64,000 nucleotides of DNA from Anderseniella sp039978075 (GTDB lineage Bacteria; Pseudomonadota; Alphaproteobacteria; Rhizobiales; Aestuariivirgaceae), in contig JBDWCA010000002.1 in the NCBI GenBank assembly GCA_039978075.1, forward strand, positions 124,001-188,000, given 5' to 3'. Of this stretch, positions 43,477 to 51,108 are shown piece by piece. The position numbers and the translations under genes were made by a program. The notes under the pieces were generated by a model, which was not told the DNA's origin, searched no databases, and saw only the letters and a program-made list of their open reading frames with translations. Each line of letters begins with the position of its first letter. Position 1 is the first letter of the stretch.

Positions 43477-45210
43477 TTATTCATCCCAACGGGCTATTCT
43501 GCCCAAGTCTAAATCGGGGAAATGCAACTGCTCAATGGCCTTTGCTTTTTCTGACAGGCTTATACCTGCGCCGTACTGAGTGTGTTGTCCTTGACCAAAA
43601 GTCCAGCCACCAATGGCACAGGCTCTGTCATCTGGGATGCTGCTATTTCGGCATGCATCTCTGAAATTGTGACGGAATGAGTGAAAAGAGGTACTCGGTG
43701 TCTTCACCTCAATATCCAGCAAATACCGGCTGTAACGCTGAGAGAAGACAGATGAAAACTTCTTGCTGCTTTTGCCACGTGGCACATCCCAAAAAAGCCG
43801 CTCATCCGATCGTGCCTTCGCGTCATCGATAAGCTGCGCAATTCCGTACTCCCACATTTTCGGGTGAATGGGAACGTCTCGGTTAGATTGCTCGTTCTTT
43901 ACGTGGTTGGCTCCTTTGCCATGAATTCTAAAGTACGTAATGCCACGTTCCGTCAACACATCTGACGCAGTCAACTGCAGTATCTCTTCCATTCTCATTC
44001 CGTGATAAAGGCCAATTATTGGTGCCCAGTAGTAAGAGGGTTTACTGCGTTGGGGTTTTGAGAATTTCTCGTCTACAAACAGCCGGTCTAGTTGGTCATC
44101 AGTAAAGGGTTCTCGGCCATCATCGTCAGAACCTCTGATACTTTTGGTGGCCCTCAGCAGTTTCGCGTTTGCCCAGTTCTTCTCAATAAGATCGCCGTCA
44201 AGCAGGTACTGCAGCAATCCGGAAATACGCGCCATGTACTTGTTTACGGATGTCACGCTAAGCGTACTCTTGTCGGCCTCTTCAGCCAACCGAGCTATTT
44301 CCGAGAGAGACTTATCCCTGTACTCACGACCCTTTGTTGCATTTGGTGGCAATCTCCGAATTAGGTCAAACGTCTCGTAGAGATGGTCTCTGTTTAGCGC
44401 ATGTACAGGAAGGTTCTCTCCGACTATTTCAAGCATGGGGCGGAACGCTGCTCTGCGGTCAATGATGGCCCGTACCGAGAAGTCCATATTGCGATCCAGG
44501 TACTGCTCAACCACTTCACTAATAGTCAATGCAGATCGGCCTACGCCACTTTCACTGGCCTCGAAGACAAATGATCGGAAATTAGGGTCAAAGCACTTCG
44601 AATACTCTCCCCCTCTCAACACATTCCGTTGACGTCTGACAAGCTCCAACTCGGCTCGCTTGACTAATGAAATCAGGACCCAGTAACCCTCACTGCCTTT
44701 ATCAACCGATACGCTCAATCTGCGGTTTCGCATTTTCGACGTATGCCGTTTGGTAGCTGCGCAGGAAAAGCCATTTTCGACCAAGATATCATCAGCAGTC
44801 TTTTGCAAACCGGAGAGCAGTTGTATTTCGTTTGAGTTCAAGAGATGCCGCTCATCCTCGTTCAGTTCCTCGATCAACCCGTCTACATCCAAACGCTCAA
44901 GTGTATTGAGGATTTGATCCAAGGCGAGCTCCCACCTCGTCCGAAACCACTGCGAGACGAAAACTTCAGCCATGGCCGCAGTAAGTGCGCGAGGCTTTTC
45001 AGCGACCAATCTTTGACGCACGCGCTTTAATTCGCTTTCAATTTCAGCTTTGACCGTCAAGCCATCAATTTCAGCCTGCTTGCGATCGTTGGTATGGAGA
45101 CTTCTCCAAATCTCCTGCTTGCCGACTGCCGCCTGAAGCGACTTTGGCACCCTTTTTCGGATGGTCCAAATGCCGTCTCTTAGCGATAATCCTGAAAGTT
45201 TTTTCGACAT
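43477..45210 (-). CDS. int: Tyrosine recombinase / phage-type integrase of the island
   Basis: A 577-residue site-specific recombinase that would integrate and excise the island at tRNA-Gly. The N-terminus (GLSLRDGIWTIRKRVPKSLQ) is the small DNA-arm-binding type seen in long alphaproteobacterial integrases. A helical core-binding domain follows. The catalytic set is Arg406 (YHGMRMEEIL), His510/Arg513 (FHSFRHNFRD), a Trp in IGGWTFG and the nucleophile Tyr546 (HTQYGAG), all present. ATG 45210 follows GGAG by 6 bases. The start lies 88 bases from the tRNA-embedded repeat, and candidate arm sites fill that gap. Confidence 0.93.
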   Translation of the reverse strand: MSKKLSGLSLRDGIWTIRKRVPKSLQAAVGKQEIWRSLHTNDRKQAEIDGLTVKAEIESELKRVRQRLVAEKPRALTAAMAEVFVSQWFRTRWELALDQILNTLERLDVDGLIEELNEDERHLLNSNEIQLLSGLQKTADDILVENGFSCAATKRHTSKMRNRRLSVSVDKGSEGYWVLISLVKRAELELVRRQRNVLRGGEYSKCFDPNFRSFVFEASESGVGRSALTISEVVEQYLDRNMDFSVRAIIDRRAAFRPMLEIVGENLPVHALNRDHLYETFDLIRRLPPNATKGREYRDKSLSEIARLAEEADKSTLSVTSVNKYMARISGLLQYLLDGDLIEKNWANAKLLRATKSIRGSDDDGREPFTDDQLDRLFVDEKFSKPQRSKPSYYWAPIIGLYHGMRMEEILQLTASDVLTERGITYFRIHGKGANHVKNEQSNRDVPIHPKMWEYGIAQLIDDAKARSDERLFWDVPRGKSSKKFSSVFSQRYSRYLLDIEVKTPSTSFHSFRHNFRDACRNSSIPDDRACAIGGWTFGQGQHTQYGAGISLSEKAKAIEQLHFPDLDLGRIARWDE

Positions 45211-45224
45211 AACTACTCCACGAT

Positions 45225-45282
45225 TTGTGTAGCAGTTTTGTGGGGGAAAAGCCAACGATTTCAGTTGGTTCTAACGATTTCA
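45225..45282. promoter_or_regulatory. Candidate integrase arm-type sites, right end
   Basis: TTGTGTAGCAG at 45225-45235 repeats the left-end motif at 32757-32767 in the same orientation. In addition, AACGATTTCA occurs twice (45254-45263 and 45273-45282, 19-base period) just before the attachment repeat. The first fits a shared arm site; the second could bind integrase or an excision factor. Inference from position. Confidence 0.45.
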
Positions 45283-45297
45283 ATCACATAAGTGACT

Positions 45298-45315
45298 TTG
45301 GAGCGGGCGATGAGA
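45298..45315. repeat. Right attachment repeat (inside tRNA-Gly 3' end)
   Basis: This 18-base copy, identical to 32665-32682, covers the CCA, the acceptor 3' strand and part of the T arm of tRNA-Gly. It marks the right edge of the island. Confidence 0.88.
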
Positions 45316-45373
45316 TTCGAACTCACGACCCCAACCTTGGCAAGGTTGTGCTCTACCCCTGAGCTACGCCCGC
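45299..45373 (-). tRNA. tRNA-Gly (anticodon GCC)
   Basis: Read on the minus strand, the 75 bases begin GCGGGCGTAGCTCAGGGG and end CGCCCGCTCCA. The acceptor pair GCGGGCG/CGCCCGC is complete. The D arm is GCTC...GAGC and the anticodon arm CAACC-TTGCCAA-GGTTG carries GCC. The T arm GTGAG-TTCGAAT-CTCAT has one G-U pair, and CCA is encoded. The gene appears functional, since the island supplies the same 3' sequence. The island integrase gene lies just beyond its 3' end. Confidence 0.96.
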
Positions 45374-45500
45374 ATCCATGGGGATTGGACGGCAAACAAG
45401 GCCGTCTCAAGCGCCGCTATATTGCGCAAGCGGGAACTAAATGCAATAGCACATCACAGACAAAATAGATTCTTATCGACGACCTGTTTCCGGAGCCATC

Positions 45501-45995
45501 ATGTCCACTACGCCCGACCAGCTCATTCAGCGCCTCACCGACCTCGGCATCAGCGCCGGCACAACCGAGCACGAAGCTGTCTTTACCGTTGAACAGGCGC
45601 GCGCACTGCGCGGTGAAATCCCCGGCGGGCACTGCAAGAACCTGTTCCTGAAGGACAAGAAGGGCGCACTCTGGCTGGTGGTCTGCCTTGAAGACGCTGT
45701 AATCGACCTCAAGGCGCTGCCGGCACGGATCGGGGCCGCAAGGATCTCGTTCGGCAAGGCGGAACTGCTGGGTGATGTGCTGGGTGTCGAGCCGGGCTCC
45801 GTCACGCCGTTTGCACTCATCAATGACACCGCGCACCGGGTCAATGTCGTGCTTGATGCCAAGATGATGCAATATGACGTGGTCAGCTACCATCCACTCA
45901 TTAACACGGCTACGGTCACGCTGACACCGGATGATCTTTTGAAGTTCATTTCCTCTTGTGGCCATGAACCGCAGATAATTGAGCTGTATGACTAG
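45501..45995 (+). CDS. Prolyl-tRNA editing protein (YbaK/ProXp-ala, PrdX type)
   Basis: A 164-residue trans-editing deacylase of the YbaK/ProX superfamily, which removes alanine (or another wrong amino acid) from tRNA-Pro. Visible segments are HEAVFTVEQARALRGEIPGGHCKNLFLKDKKG, with the conserved Lys and the GxxxKNLFLKD block, and GVEPGSVTPFALIND. The final VSYHPLINTATVTLT is also typical of PrdX. There is no synthetase domain attached. It is the first gene right of the island and is followed by the thioredoxin-like gene after about 110 bases. Confidence 0.9.
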   Translation: MSTTPDQLIQRLTDLGISAGTTEHEAVFTVEQARALRGEIPGGHCKNLFLKDKKGALWLVVCLEDAVIDLKALPARIGAARISFGKAELLGDVLGVEPGSVTPFALINDTAHRVNVVLDAKMMQYDVVSYHPLINTATVTLTPDDLLKFISSCGHEPQIIELYD

Positions 45996-46106
45996 AAACA
46001 GAGAACTTCACCCGGCAGCGTTAACCTGTCTGGTTGATTTGCAAAATGCCCGCCGCGAGACCATGTTAACGACATCACCTATCTCGCTGCAGTCAGGAAG
46101 GCCCAA

Positions 46107-47078
46107 ATGACAAACCAAACTTTCTCGATGGGAACGTCGTTCAATGCCGGCGGCAACTCACCTGCACCGGAAAACAGCCCGGCCCCGTCACCGGCCCCGT
46201 TGACGGCGATCATCAAGGAATCCGATACCGCGAACTTCATGAGCGATGTCATCGAGACATCAAAGTCGGTTCCCGTGCTGGTGGATTTCTGGGCGCCCTG
46301 GTGTGGCCCGTGCAAGCAGCTCGGTCCGCTGCTTGAAAAGATCGTCACCGAGGCCGGCGGCAAGATACATCTGGTCAAGGTCGACATCGACAGCAATCAG
46401 CAACTGGCACAGCAGATGCGTATCCAGTCGATCCCGGCAGTGTTTGCCTTTGCCGACGGGCAACCCGTTGACGGGTTCATGGGCGCCCTGCCAGAATCTG
46501 AACTCAGGGCCTTCATCGACAAGATCATTTCCAGCCACGGCGGGCAGGCCGAACAGGTCGAGCAGATGCTGACAGCTGCAGAAACCGCGCTGGACTCAGA
46601 GGCTGCTGACGACGCTATCGCGATGTTTGAGCAAATCCTGCAGGTCGAACCGGAGAACGGCCGGGCCATTGCGGGCATGGCCAAGGCCTACATTGCGGTT
46701 GATAATCTGGACGGCGCACGCGAACTGCTTTCCGTCATCCCGCCGGCCCTGGTGGATGACCCCCATGTTTCAGGCGCGCTTGCCGCGCTGACCGTAGCTG
46801 AAACACCGGTCGATGACGGAGAAATTGCCCGGTTGAGCGAGGCTGTGGCTGCCAATGAGGCTGACTATCAGTCCCGTCTCGACCTTTCGGTTGCCTTGAA
46901 CGCAGCAGGCCAGGAAGAAGCCGCACTGGATAACCTGATGTGGCTGATCGAAAAGGACCGGGCGTGGAATGACGATGCCGCGCGGAAACAGCTGCTGTTA
47001 TTCTTCGAAGCCTGGGGTCCGACCCATGAATTGACACTTTCGGGCCGTAGGCGATTATCCTCGATATTGTTTGCCTGA
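46107..47078 (+). CDS. Thioredoxin-domain protein with TPR-like C-terminus (CnoX/YbbN-like)
   Basis: A 323-residue cytoplasmic protein. A Pro/Ala/Ser-rich leader (about residues 15-33) precedes a thioredoxin fold with the intact redox site WAPWCGPCK (Cys66, Cys69). A helical C-terminal half of TPR type follows (DAIAMFEQILQVEPENGRAIAGMAKAYIAVDNLDGAREL). This layout is that of CnoX/YbbN, a chaperedoxin that holds oxidised or unfolded proteins for GroEL. Retention of both cysteines suggests that redox activity is possible. GGAAGG lies 5 bases before the ATG. The LON-domain gene follows after 20 bases, so it is probably in one operon. Confidence 0.9.
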   Translation: MTNQTFSMGTSFNAGGNSPAPENSPAPSPAPLTAIIKESDTANFMSDVIETSKSVPVLVDFWAPWCGPCKQLGPLLEKIVTEAGGKIHLVKVDIDSNQQLAQQMRIQSIPAVFAFADGQPVDGFMGALPESELRAFIDKIISSHGGQAEQVEQMLTAAETALDSEAADDAIAMFEQILQVEPENGRAIAGMAKAYIAVDNLDGARELLSVIPPALVDDPHVSGALAALTVAETPVDDGEIARLSEAVAANEADYQSRLDLSVALNAAGQEEAALDNLMWLIEKDRAWNDDAARKQLLLFFEAWGPTHELTLSGRRRLSSILFA

Positions 47079-47098
47079 GTAACCTGTTTCAAAAGGTG

Positions 47099-47794
47099 AT
47101 GGTTTTGAAATCCAACGACGAGCGCTATCAGTCAGCCGCAGATCTGCCGAAAACACTGCCGATATTCCCCTTGCCGGGCGCATTGTTACTGCCCGGCGGC
47201 GATCTGCCCCTGAACATATTCGAACCGAGATACCTGGAAATGGTCTCTACGGCCCTGTCCGGAAATCGTCTCATCGGCATGATTCAGCCCCGCAATATGG
47301 AAACCGAGCGCGAACTGGACCCAGCCGGCGAAGTGCCGGAAACCGAATTGTACGAGGTCGGATGTGCCGGCAGAATTACATCGTTCCTGGAAGTTGAAAA
47401 CAATCAGGTGCAGATCATACTGACAGGTATTTGCCGCTTCAAAATTTCTGAGGAAGTAAATTCACAAAGCCCGTTCCGCGTTGTTCATCCGGATTATGAT
47501 GAGTTCCTGGTGGACCTCACCGACGAAAATGAAACCATTGGCGAGGATCGCGAGCGTCTGCTGGCGAGCCTCAGGCGGTTTCTGGATGCACGATCCATGC
47601 AGGCCGACTGGGACGAGATTCGCGAAGTTTCCACGTCCACGCTGATCAATACGCTGTCGATGATCGGCTCTTTCACGGCCGGCGAGAAACAGGCATTGCT
47701 GGAAGCGCCGAACCTCAAACAACGCACCAGGACACTCATGGCCCTGGCCGACATGTCGACCGGTCCCGATGGCGGTGAGCGTGTCGTGCAATGA
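47099..47794 (+). CDS. LON N-terminal (substrate-binding) domain protein
   Basis: A 231-residue protein made of the LON N-terminal domain alone, without ATPase or protease parts. Typical residues are LPIFPLPGALLLPGGDLPLNIFEPRYLEMV, then GRITSFLEVENNQVQIILTGICRF. Stand-alone members are thought to bind peptides or proteins, but their role is not defined. AAAAGGTG sits directly before the ATG at 47099 (a GTG at 47096 is in frame). The stop overlaps the Trm112 gene start by 4 bases. Together with the thioredoxin/TPR gene it suggests a proteostasis group. Confidence 0.9.
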   Translation: MVLKSNDERYQSAADLPKTLPIFPLPGALLLPGGDLPLNIFEPRYLEMVSTALSGNRLIGMIQPRNMETERELDPAGEVPETELYEVGCAGRITSFLEVENNQVQIILTGICRFKISEEVNSQSPFRVVHPDYDEFLVDLTDENETIGEDRERLLASLRRFLDARSMQADWDEIREVSTSTLINTLSMIGSFTAGEKQALLEAPNLKQRTRTLMALADMSTGPDGGERVVQ

Positions 47795-48024
47795 CTGATG
47801 AAGCCGGCACTCCGGGCAAAGCCGAAGCCGACAGCAGCCGTCAGACCTATCGACGGGCCAGCGCACAATTGCTTGAAATGCTTGTGTGCCCCCTGACGCA
47901 CGCAAAATTGAAATATGACGTTGAGACACAGGAACTGGTTTCAGAGCGCGCCCGCCTGGCCTATCCGATCCGTGACGGCATTCCGATCATGCTGGTTGAA
48001 GAGGCGCGGGTCCTCGATGACTGA
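47791..48024 (+). CDS. Trm112 family (YcaR-like) small protein
   Basis: A 77-residue protein of the Trm112/UPF0434 group: LLEMLVCPLTHAKLKYDVETQELVSERARLAYPIRDGIPIML. In archaea and eukaryotes Trm112 activates methyltransferases; bacterial forms are small and mostly uncharacterised. Of the zinc-site cysteines of canonical Trm112, only the one in VCPLT is evident. The start overlaps the LON-domain gene by 4 bases (ATGA) and the stop overlaps the DUF971 gene by 8 bases, so the three are translationally linked. Confidence 0.9.
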   Translation: MTDEAGTPGKAEADSSRQTYRRASAQLLEMLVCPLTHAKLKYDVETQELVSERARLAYPIRDGIPIMLVEEARVLDD

Positions 48025-48394
48025 GACAGGCAGCAACAAAGCCCCGGTCTGGGTTGAGGAAATTCGCCTGACCGATGCCGGGCGTACGCTCGATGTCACG
48101 TTTGATGGTGACGAAAAACATCAACTGTCAGCGGAATATCTGCGTGTTGAAAGCCCCAGTGCGGAGGTACAGGGCCATAGCGCGGACCAGAAGACCTGTG
48201 TTGGCGGCAAGGCCGGTGTGGCAATCATCAAGATCGATCCGGTGGGAAACTATGCTATCCGGCTGACCTTCGATGATATGCATTCAACCGGCATATTCAG
48301 TTGGGATTACCTGTTGAAACTCGGACGTGAGCGCGACGTGATCTGGCCTGCCTACCTGGCGCGGCTGGAATCCGAGGGCAAGACCCGGGATTGA
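48017..48394 (+). CDS. DUF971 (gamma-butyrobetaine hydroxylase-like N-terminal domain) protein
   Basis: A 125-residue DUF971 protein: WVEEIRLTDAGRTLDVTFDGDEKHQLSAEYLRV, and a C-terminal YAIRLTFDDMHSTGIFSWDYL with the conserved aromatic and HxTGI block. In proteobacteria, DUF971 genes are linked with Fe-S cluster proteins and Mrp/ApbC. The ATG at 48017 overlaps the Trm112 gene by 8 bases, and the frame is open earlier but without a sensible start. It ends 4 bases before the convergent ubiH-like stop. Confidence 0.87.
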   Translation: MTETGSNKAPVWVEEIRLTDAGRTLDVTFDGDEKHQLSAEYLRVESPSAEVQGHSADQKTCVGGKAGVAIIKIDPVGNYAIRLTFDDMHSTGIFSWDYLLKLGRERDVIWPAYLARLESEGKTRD

Positions 48395-48398
48395 CGGC

Positions 48399-49643
48399 TC
48401 AGTCCGGTTCACCGCGCAACAAGCGCGGTTGCCTGCCGGCCACTCCAGCGGCCTGATCCATGAAGAATGCCTTCAACGGCGGCAACCGGTCCACAAGTTT
48501 CAGTCCCGCCTGCCTCAGGGTCGCAACCGGCAATGCGGAGTTGGAGAACAGCCGGTTCAACCCGTCACAGGCGGCTGCCACCATGATCGTGTCTGCCCGG
48601 CGCCAGGCCTCGTAGGCCTTCAGACAGCTTTGGCCACCCGGATCCAGGCCGCGCCGGACATGGTCACCAAGACAGTCGCTCAGAGCGGCAATGTCGCGTA
48701 GTCCCAGATTGAAGCCCAAACCCGCTATGGGATGAATGACATGCGCAGCGTCTCCGATCAGCGCCAGTCTCTGCCCGATGAAGGTTTTGGCGATCTGTAC
48801 CGACAGCGGCCATGCTGCATATCCCGTCGCCAGCTTCACCTCTCCCAGATGAGTGCCAAACCTCAATTTGAACTGGTCCAGAAAATCATGCTCGGGCAAC
48901 TGCATCAGTTGCTCCGCATCTTTGGTCTTTTCGGTCCACACGATTGAAGACCTGTTGCCGGTCAATGGCAGGATCGCAAATGGACCGGCCTTGCGGAAAT
49001 GTTCTTCGGCGCGACCGTGATGCGGCAGTTCGTGTTCCACCGTCATGGCGATGCCGGACTGGTCATAATCCCATCGCACCGTTTCAATACCGGCTGCATG
49101 GCGGGCTTTTGAATTGCGTCCGTCCGCAGCAACAATGAGTGGCGCGGTGAAAGTGCGTCCGTCCGTGGTCGTGACACATGCAGGTGATGCATTGAAATCA
49201 AAGGTCTCAACCGCGGTATTACCCATGAAGGTTATCTGGTCGGTTTGTTGAACCTGTGCAATCAGGGCGCCCAGCAATGTGGCGTTTTCAACCATCCATG
49301 CCGATGCATCACCCGTTTCGCCTGCTTCCAGAAAGCTCAACAACGCCGGCCTTGTGTCGGCAGCGTTCTTGCCGTCGGTCACAATGATGTTTTCGAAAGG
49401 CTGCGCCTGATCTGCAACAGCCTCCCAGACACCAAGTGTCTGCAGCATGGTGCGCGAACTCTTGGTTATGGCCGACCCTCGCTGGTCAGTGCTCACATTC
49501 CTGGACCGCAGTTCGGGGCCGGCATCTACAATCAGGGTTTTCAGGGGTATGGACAAATAATCCCCTGACAGGGCAAGACCACAGGTCAGGCCGGCGAGAC
49601 CTCCGCCGATAATTATTACGTCATATGGCTGTTGTGAATTCAC
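48399..49643 (-). CDS. UbiH/UbiF/Coq6 family FAD monooxygenase (ubiquinone biosynthesis)
   Basis: A 414-residue flavin hydroxylase that adds a hydroxyl group to the ubiquinone precursor ring. It shows the FAD motif VIIIGGGLAGLTCGLAL at the N-terminus, the DG-motif VAADGRNSKAR, and the second FAD motif LALIGDAAHVIHPIAGLGFNLG. The family-specific UbiH signature follows. Which ring position it hydroxylates cannot be told from sequence. It is a single-gene minus-strand unit, divergent from tesB (57 bases). Confidence 0.9.
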   Translation of the reverse strand: MNSQQPYDVIIIGGGLAGLTCGLALSGDYLSIPLKTLIVDAGPELRSRNVSTDQRGSAITKSSRTMLQTLGVWEAVADQAQPFENIIVTDGKNAADTRPALLSFLEAGETGDASAWMVENATLLGALIAQVQQTDQITFMGNTAVETFDFNASPACVTTTDGRTFTAPLIVAADGRNSKARHAAGIETVRWDYDQSGIAMTVEHELPHHGRAEEHFRKAGPFAILPLTGNRSSIVWTEKTKDAEQLMQLPEHDFLDQFKLRFGTHLGEVKLATGYAAWPLSVQIAKTFIGQRLALIGDAAHVIHPIAGLGFNLGLRDIAALSDCLGDHVRRGLDPGGQSCLKAYEAWRRADTIMVAAACDGLNRLFSNSALPVATLRQAGLKLVDRLPPLKAFFMDQAAGVAGRQPRLLRGEPD

Positions 49644-49700
49644 AGGATGCCTTTATAGCCGCTCCTTCTGGTACTACGGCTTTTACAGAAAGAATGTTGA

Positions 49701-50570
49701 ATGTCCGAATACGACGAAGTGGTCGCCAGTTTCAATCTTGAACGCCTCGATGACAACCGGTTCCTTAGCCGCAGCCCGAAATTCGGCTGGCGGCGGATTT
49801 ACGGCGGACTCTTGCTGTCTCACGGCTTGAGAGCCGCGCAGATGACCATAGATGATCCGCAGCGCACCCCGCATTCATTACACGGCTACTTCCTGAGACC
49901 GGGTAACATCGATGAACAGATAGAACTGCATGTAGAGCGTATGCTGGACGGCCGCTCCATCGCCAATCGCCGGGTCACCCTTGTCCAGGGCGGCAAACCG
50001 GTTTTCTGCCTGCAGGCCTCGTTTCGAAAACCCGGGCCCGGCCTGGTGCATCATCCTGATATGCCGGATGTAAATCCACCGGAAGGCCTGCCTGACGAAA
50101 CCGAGATTACCGCGCTGCACGCATCGGCTCTGCCTACTGGTGCGAAGAGTTACCTGGCCCGCGAAAAGGTTTTTGAGTTGCGCCCGGTTGATCATGAGCT
50201 TTTCGTTCACCCGGACCCCGATCGCCCGGAGTCCAGCCTGACCTGGGCAAAGCTTCGAACCACACGCCAACCATCCGGCGAACTGTCCTGGATACTGTTG
50301 GCTTATCTGTCCGACATGACGGTATTGAACGGCAGTCTTCATCCTCATGGACGCAATTTTTTCGACGCCGATATCACCATGGCAAGCCTTGATCATTCCC
50401 TGTGGATACACAATCAGCCCGACTTTTCCGACTGGCTGCTGATGAGCCACGAGGCGATGGGCAATGAGGCCGGCATGGGGTTGGGAAGGGTCTGCATTTT
50501 CAACCGGACAGGAACCCTGACAGCCAGTGTCGTGCAGCAGGGTTACATCAAAACCAGTGTAGACCAATAA
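49701..50570 (+). CDS. tesB: Acyl-CoA thioesterase II (TesB-like)
   Basis: A 289-residue double hot-dog thioesterase that hydrolyses acyl-CoA to free acid and CoA. N-terminal ERLDDNRFLSRSPKFGWRRIYGGLLLSHGLRAA and PHSLHGYFLRPGNIDEQIELHVERMLDGRS match the first domain. The second domain carries AYLSDMTVLNGSLHPHG (Asp of the active site) and SLDHSLWIHNQPDFSDWLL. Length is typical. The 188-base gap downstream to glnK is AT-rich and carries the sigma-54-like promoter. Confidence 0.93.
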   Translation: MSEYDEVVASFNLERLDDNRFLSRSPKFGWRRIYGGLLLSHGLRAAQMTIDDPQRTPHSLHGYFLRPGNIDEQIELHVERMLDGRSIANRRVTLVQGGKPVFCLQASFRKPGPGLVHHPDMPDVNPPEGLPDETEITALHASALPTGAKSYLAREKVFELRPVDHELFVHPDPDRPESSLTWAKLRTTRQPSGELSWILLAYLSDMTVLNGSLHPHGRNFFDADITMASLDHSLWIHNQPDFSDWLLMSHEAMGNEAGMGLGRVCIFNRTGTLTASVVQQGYIKTSVDQ

Positions 50571-50679
50571 TTAGGCATTAAATCAGCATTGTATAATTTT
50601 TAGGCGTTATATATATACAAGAATTCCAGTAGTTCAGATATTAATTCATAAATTCAATGAGTTAAAGAATGCATGCGGT

Positions 50680-50695
50680 TTGGCACGCCGCTTGA
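50680..50695 (+). promoter_or_regulatory. Sigma-54-like promoter for glnK-amt
   Basis: TTGGCACGCCGCTTGA matches the -24 element (TTGGCACG) well and the -12 element in part (TTGA where TTGC is usual). It lies 64 bases before the glnK ATG at 50759, a normal distance. glnK-amt operons are commonly NtrC/sigma-54 controlled. No clear NtrC site is seen upstream. Confidence 0.6.
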
Positions 50696-50758
50696 AATGC
50701 ATCTCCGTTGACGCTGTCAGCTCGAGGCTGGCAGCGATAGGTAACATGGGAGATGCAA

Positions 50759-51097
50759 ATGAAATACATCATCTCGATCATCAAGCCTCATCGGCTGGAG
50801 GAAGTGCGCACCGCACTGTCCGCCATTGGTGTTGAGGGCATGACCGTGAGTGAGGTTAAGGGGCATGGGCGCCAGAAAGGTCACACGGAAATCTACCGTG
50901 GTGCCGAGTATGAAGTGTCTTACCTGCCCAAGATCAAGATCGAACTTGCACTTGAAGACAAGCTTGCAGCCAAGGCTGTGGACACCATTACCGAGGCAGG
51001 CCGCACCGGCCAGATCGGTGACGGCAAGATATTCGTTCTGAACCTGGACAGTGCCGTGCGCATCCGCACCGGTGAGTCCGGCGACGAAGCACTGTGA
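50759..51097 (+). CDS. glnK: Nitrogen regulatory P-II protein (GlnK)
   Basis: A 112-residue P-II signal protein that reads glutamine/2-oxoglutarate and ATP/ADP and gates the ammonium transporter. The T-loop is KGHTEIYRGAEYEVSYLPK with the uridylylation target at Tyr51; the C-terminal signature TGQIGDGKIFVLNL is present. ATG 50759 is chosen over the ATG at 50753 because GGGAG is then 6-9 bases upstream and the length is exactly the family norm. Direct linkage to amt (11 bases) identifies it as GlnK rather than GlnB. Confidence 0.95.
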   Translation: MKYIISIIKPHRLEEVRTALSAIGVEGMTVSEVKGHGRQKGHTEIYRGAEYEVSYLPKIKIELALEDKLAAKAVDTITEAGRTGQIGDGKIFVLNLDSAVRIRTGESGDEAL

Positions 51098-51108
51098 GGG
51101 CACCAGAT

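Larger units (their letters stand above)
32665..45315. mobile_element. Genomic island integrated in tRNA-Gly (about 12.65 kb)
   Basis: The segment is bounded by an 18-bp perfect direct repeat, TTGGAGCGGGCGATGAGA, at 32665-32682 and 45298-45315. The right copy is the 3' end of the tRNA-Gly(GCC) gene; the left copy is the displaced fragment. A tyrosine integrase lies immediately inside the tRNA end, the usual layout for tRNA-targeted islands. Cargo genes lack the housekeeping order seen outside, are almost all on the minus strand, and include AT-richer stretches (for example around 41735-41880). Contents are two recombinases, an XRE regulator, an ietA/ietS pair and at least six unrecognised proteins. 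No conjugation, capsid or packaging genes are seen, so it is not an intact ICE or prophage; it could be mobilised by helpers or be a stable defence-type island. Confidence 0.88.

Noticed and set aside
32665..45315. The island as a prophage or conjugative element
   Set aside because: No capsid, terminase, tail, relaxase or type IV secretion genes are recognised in it.
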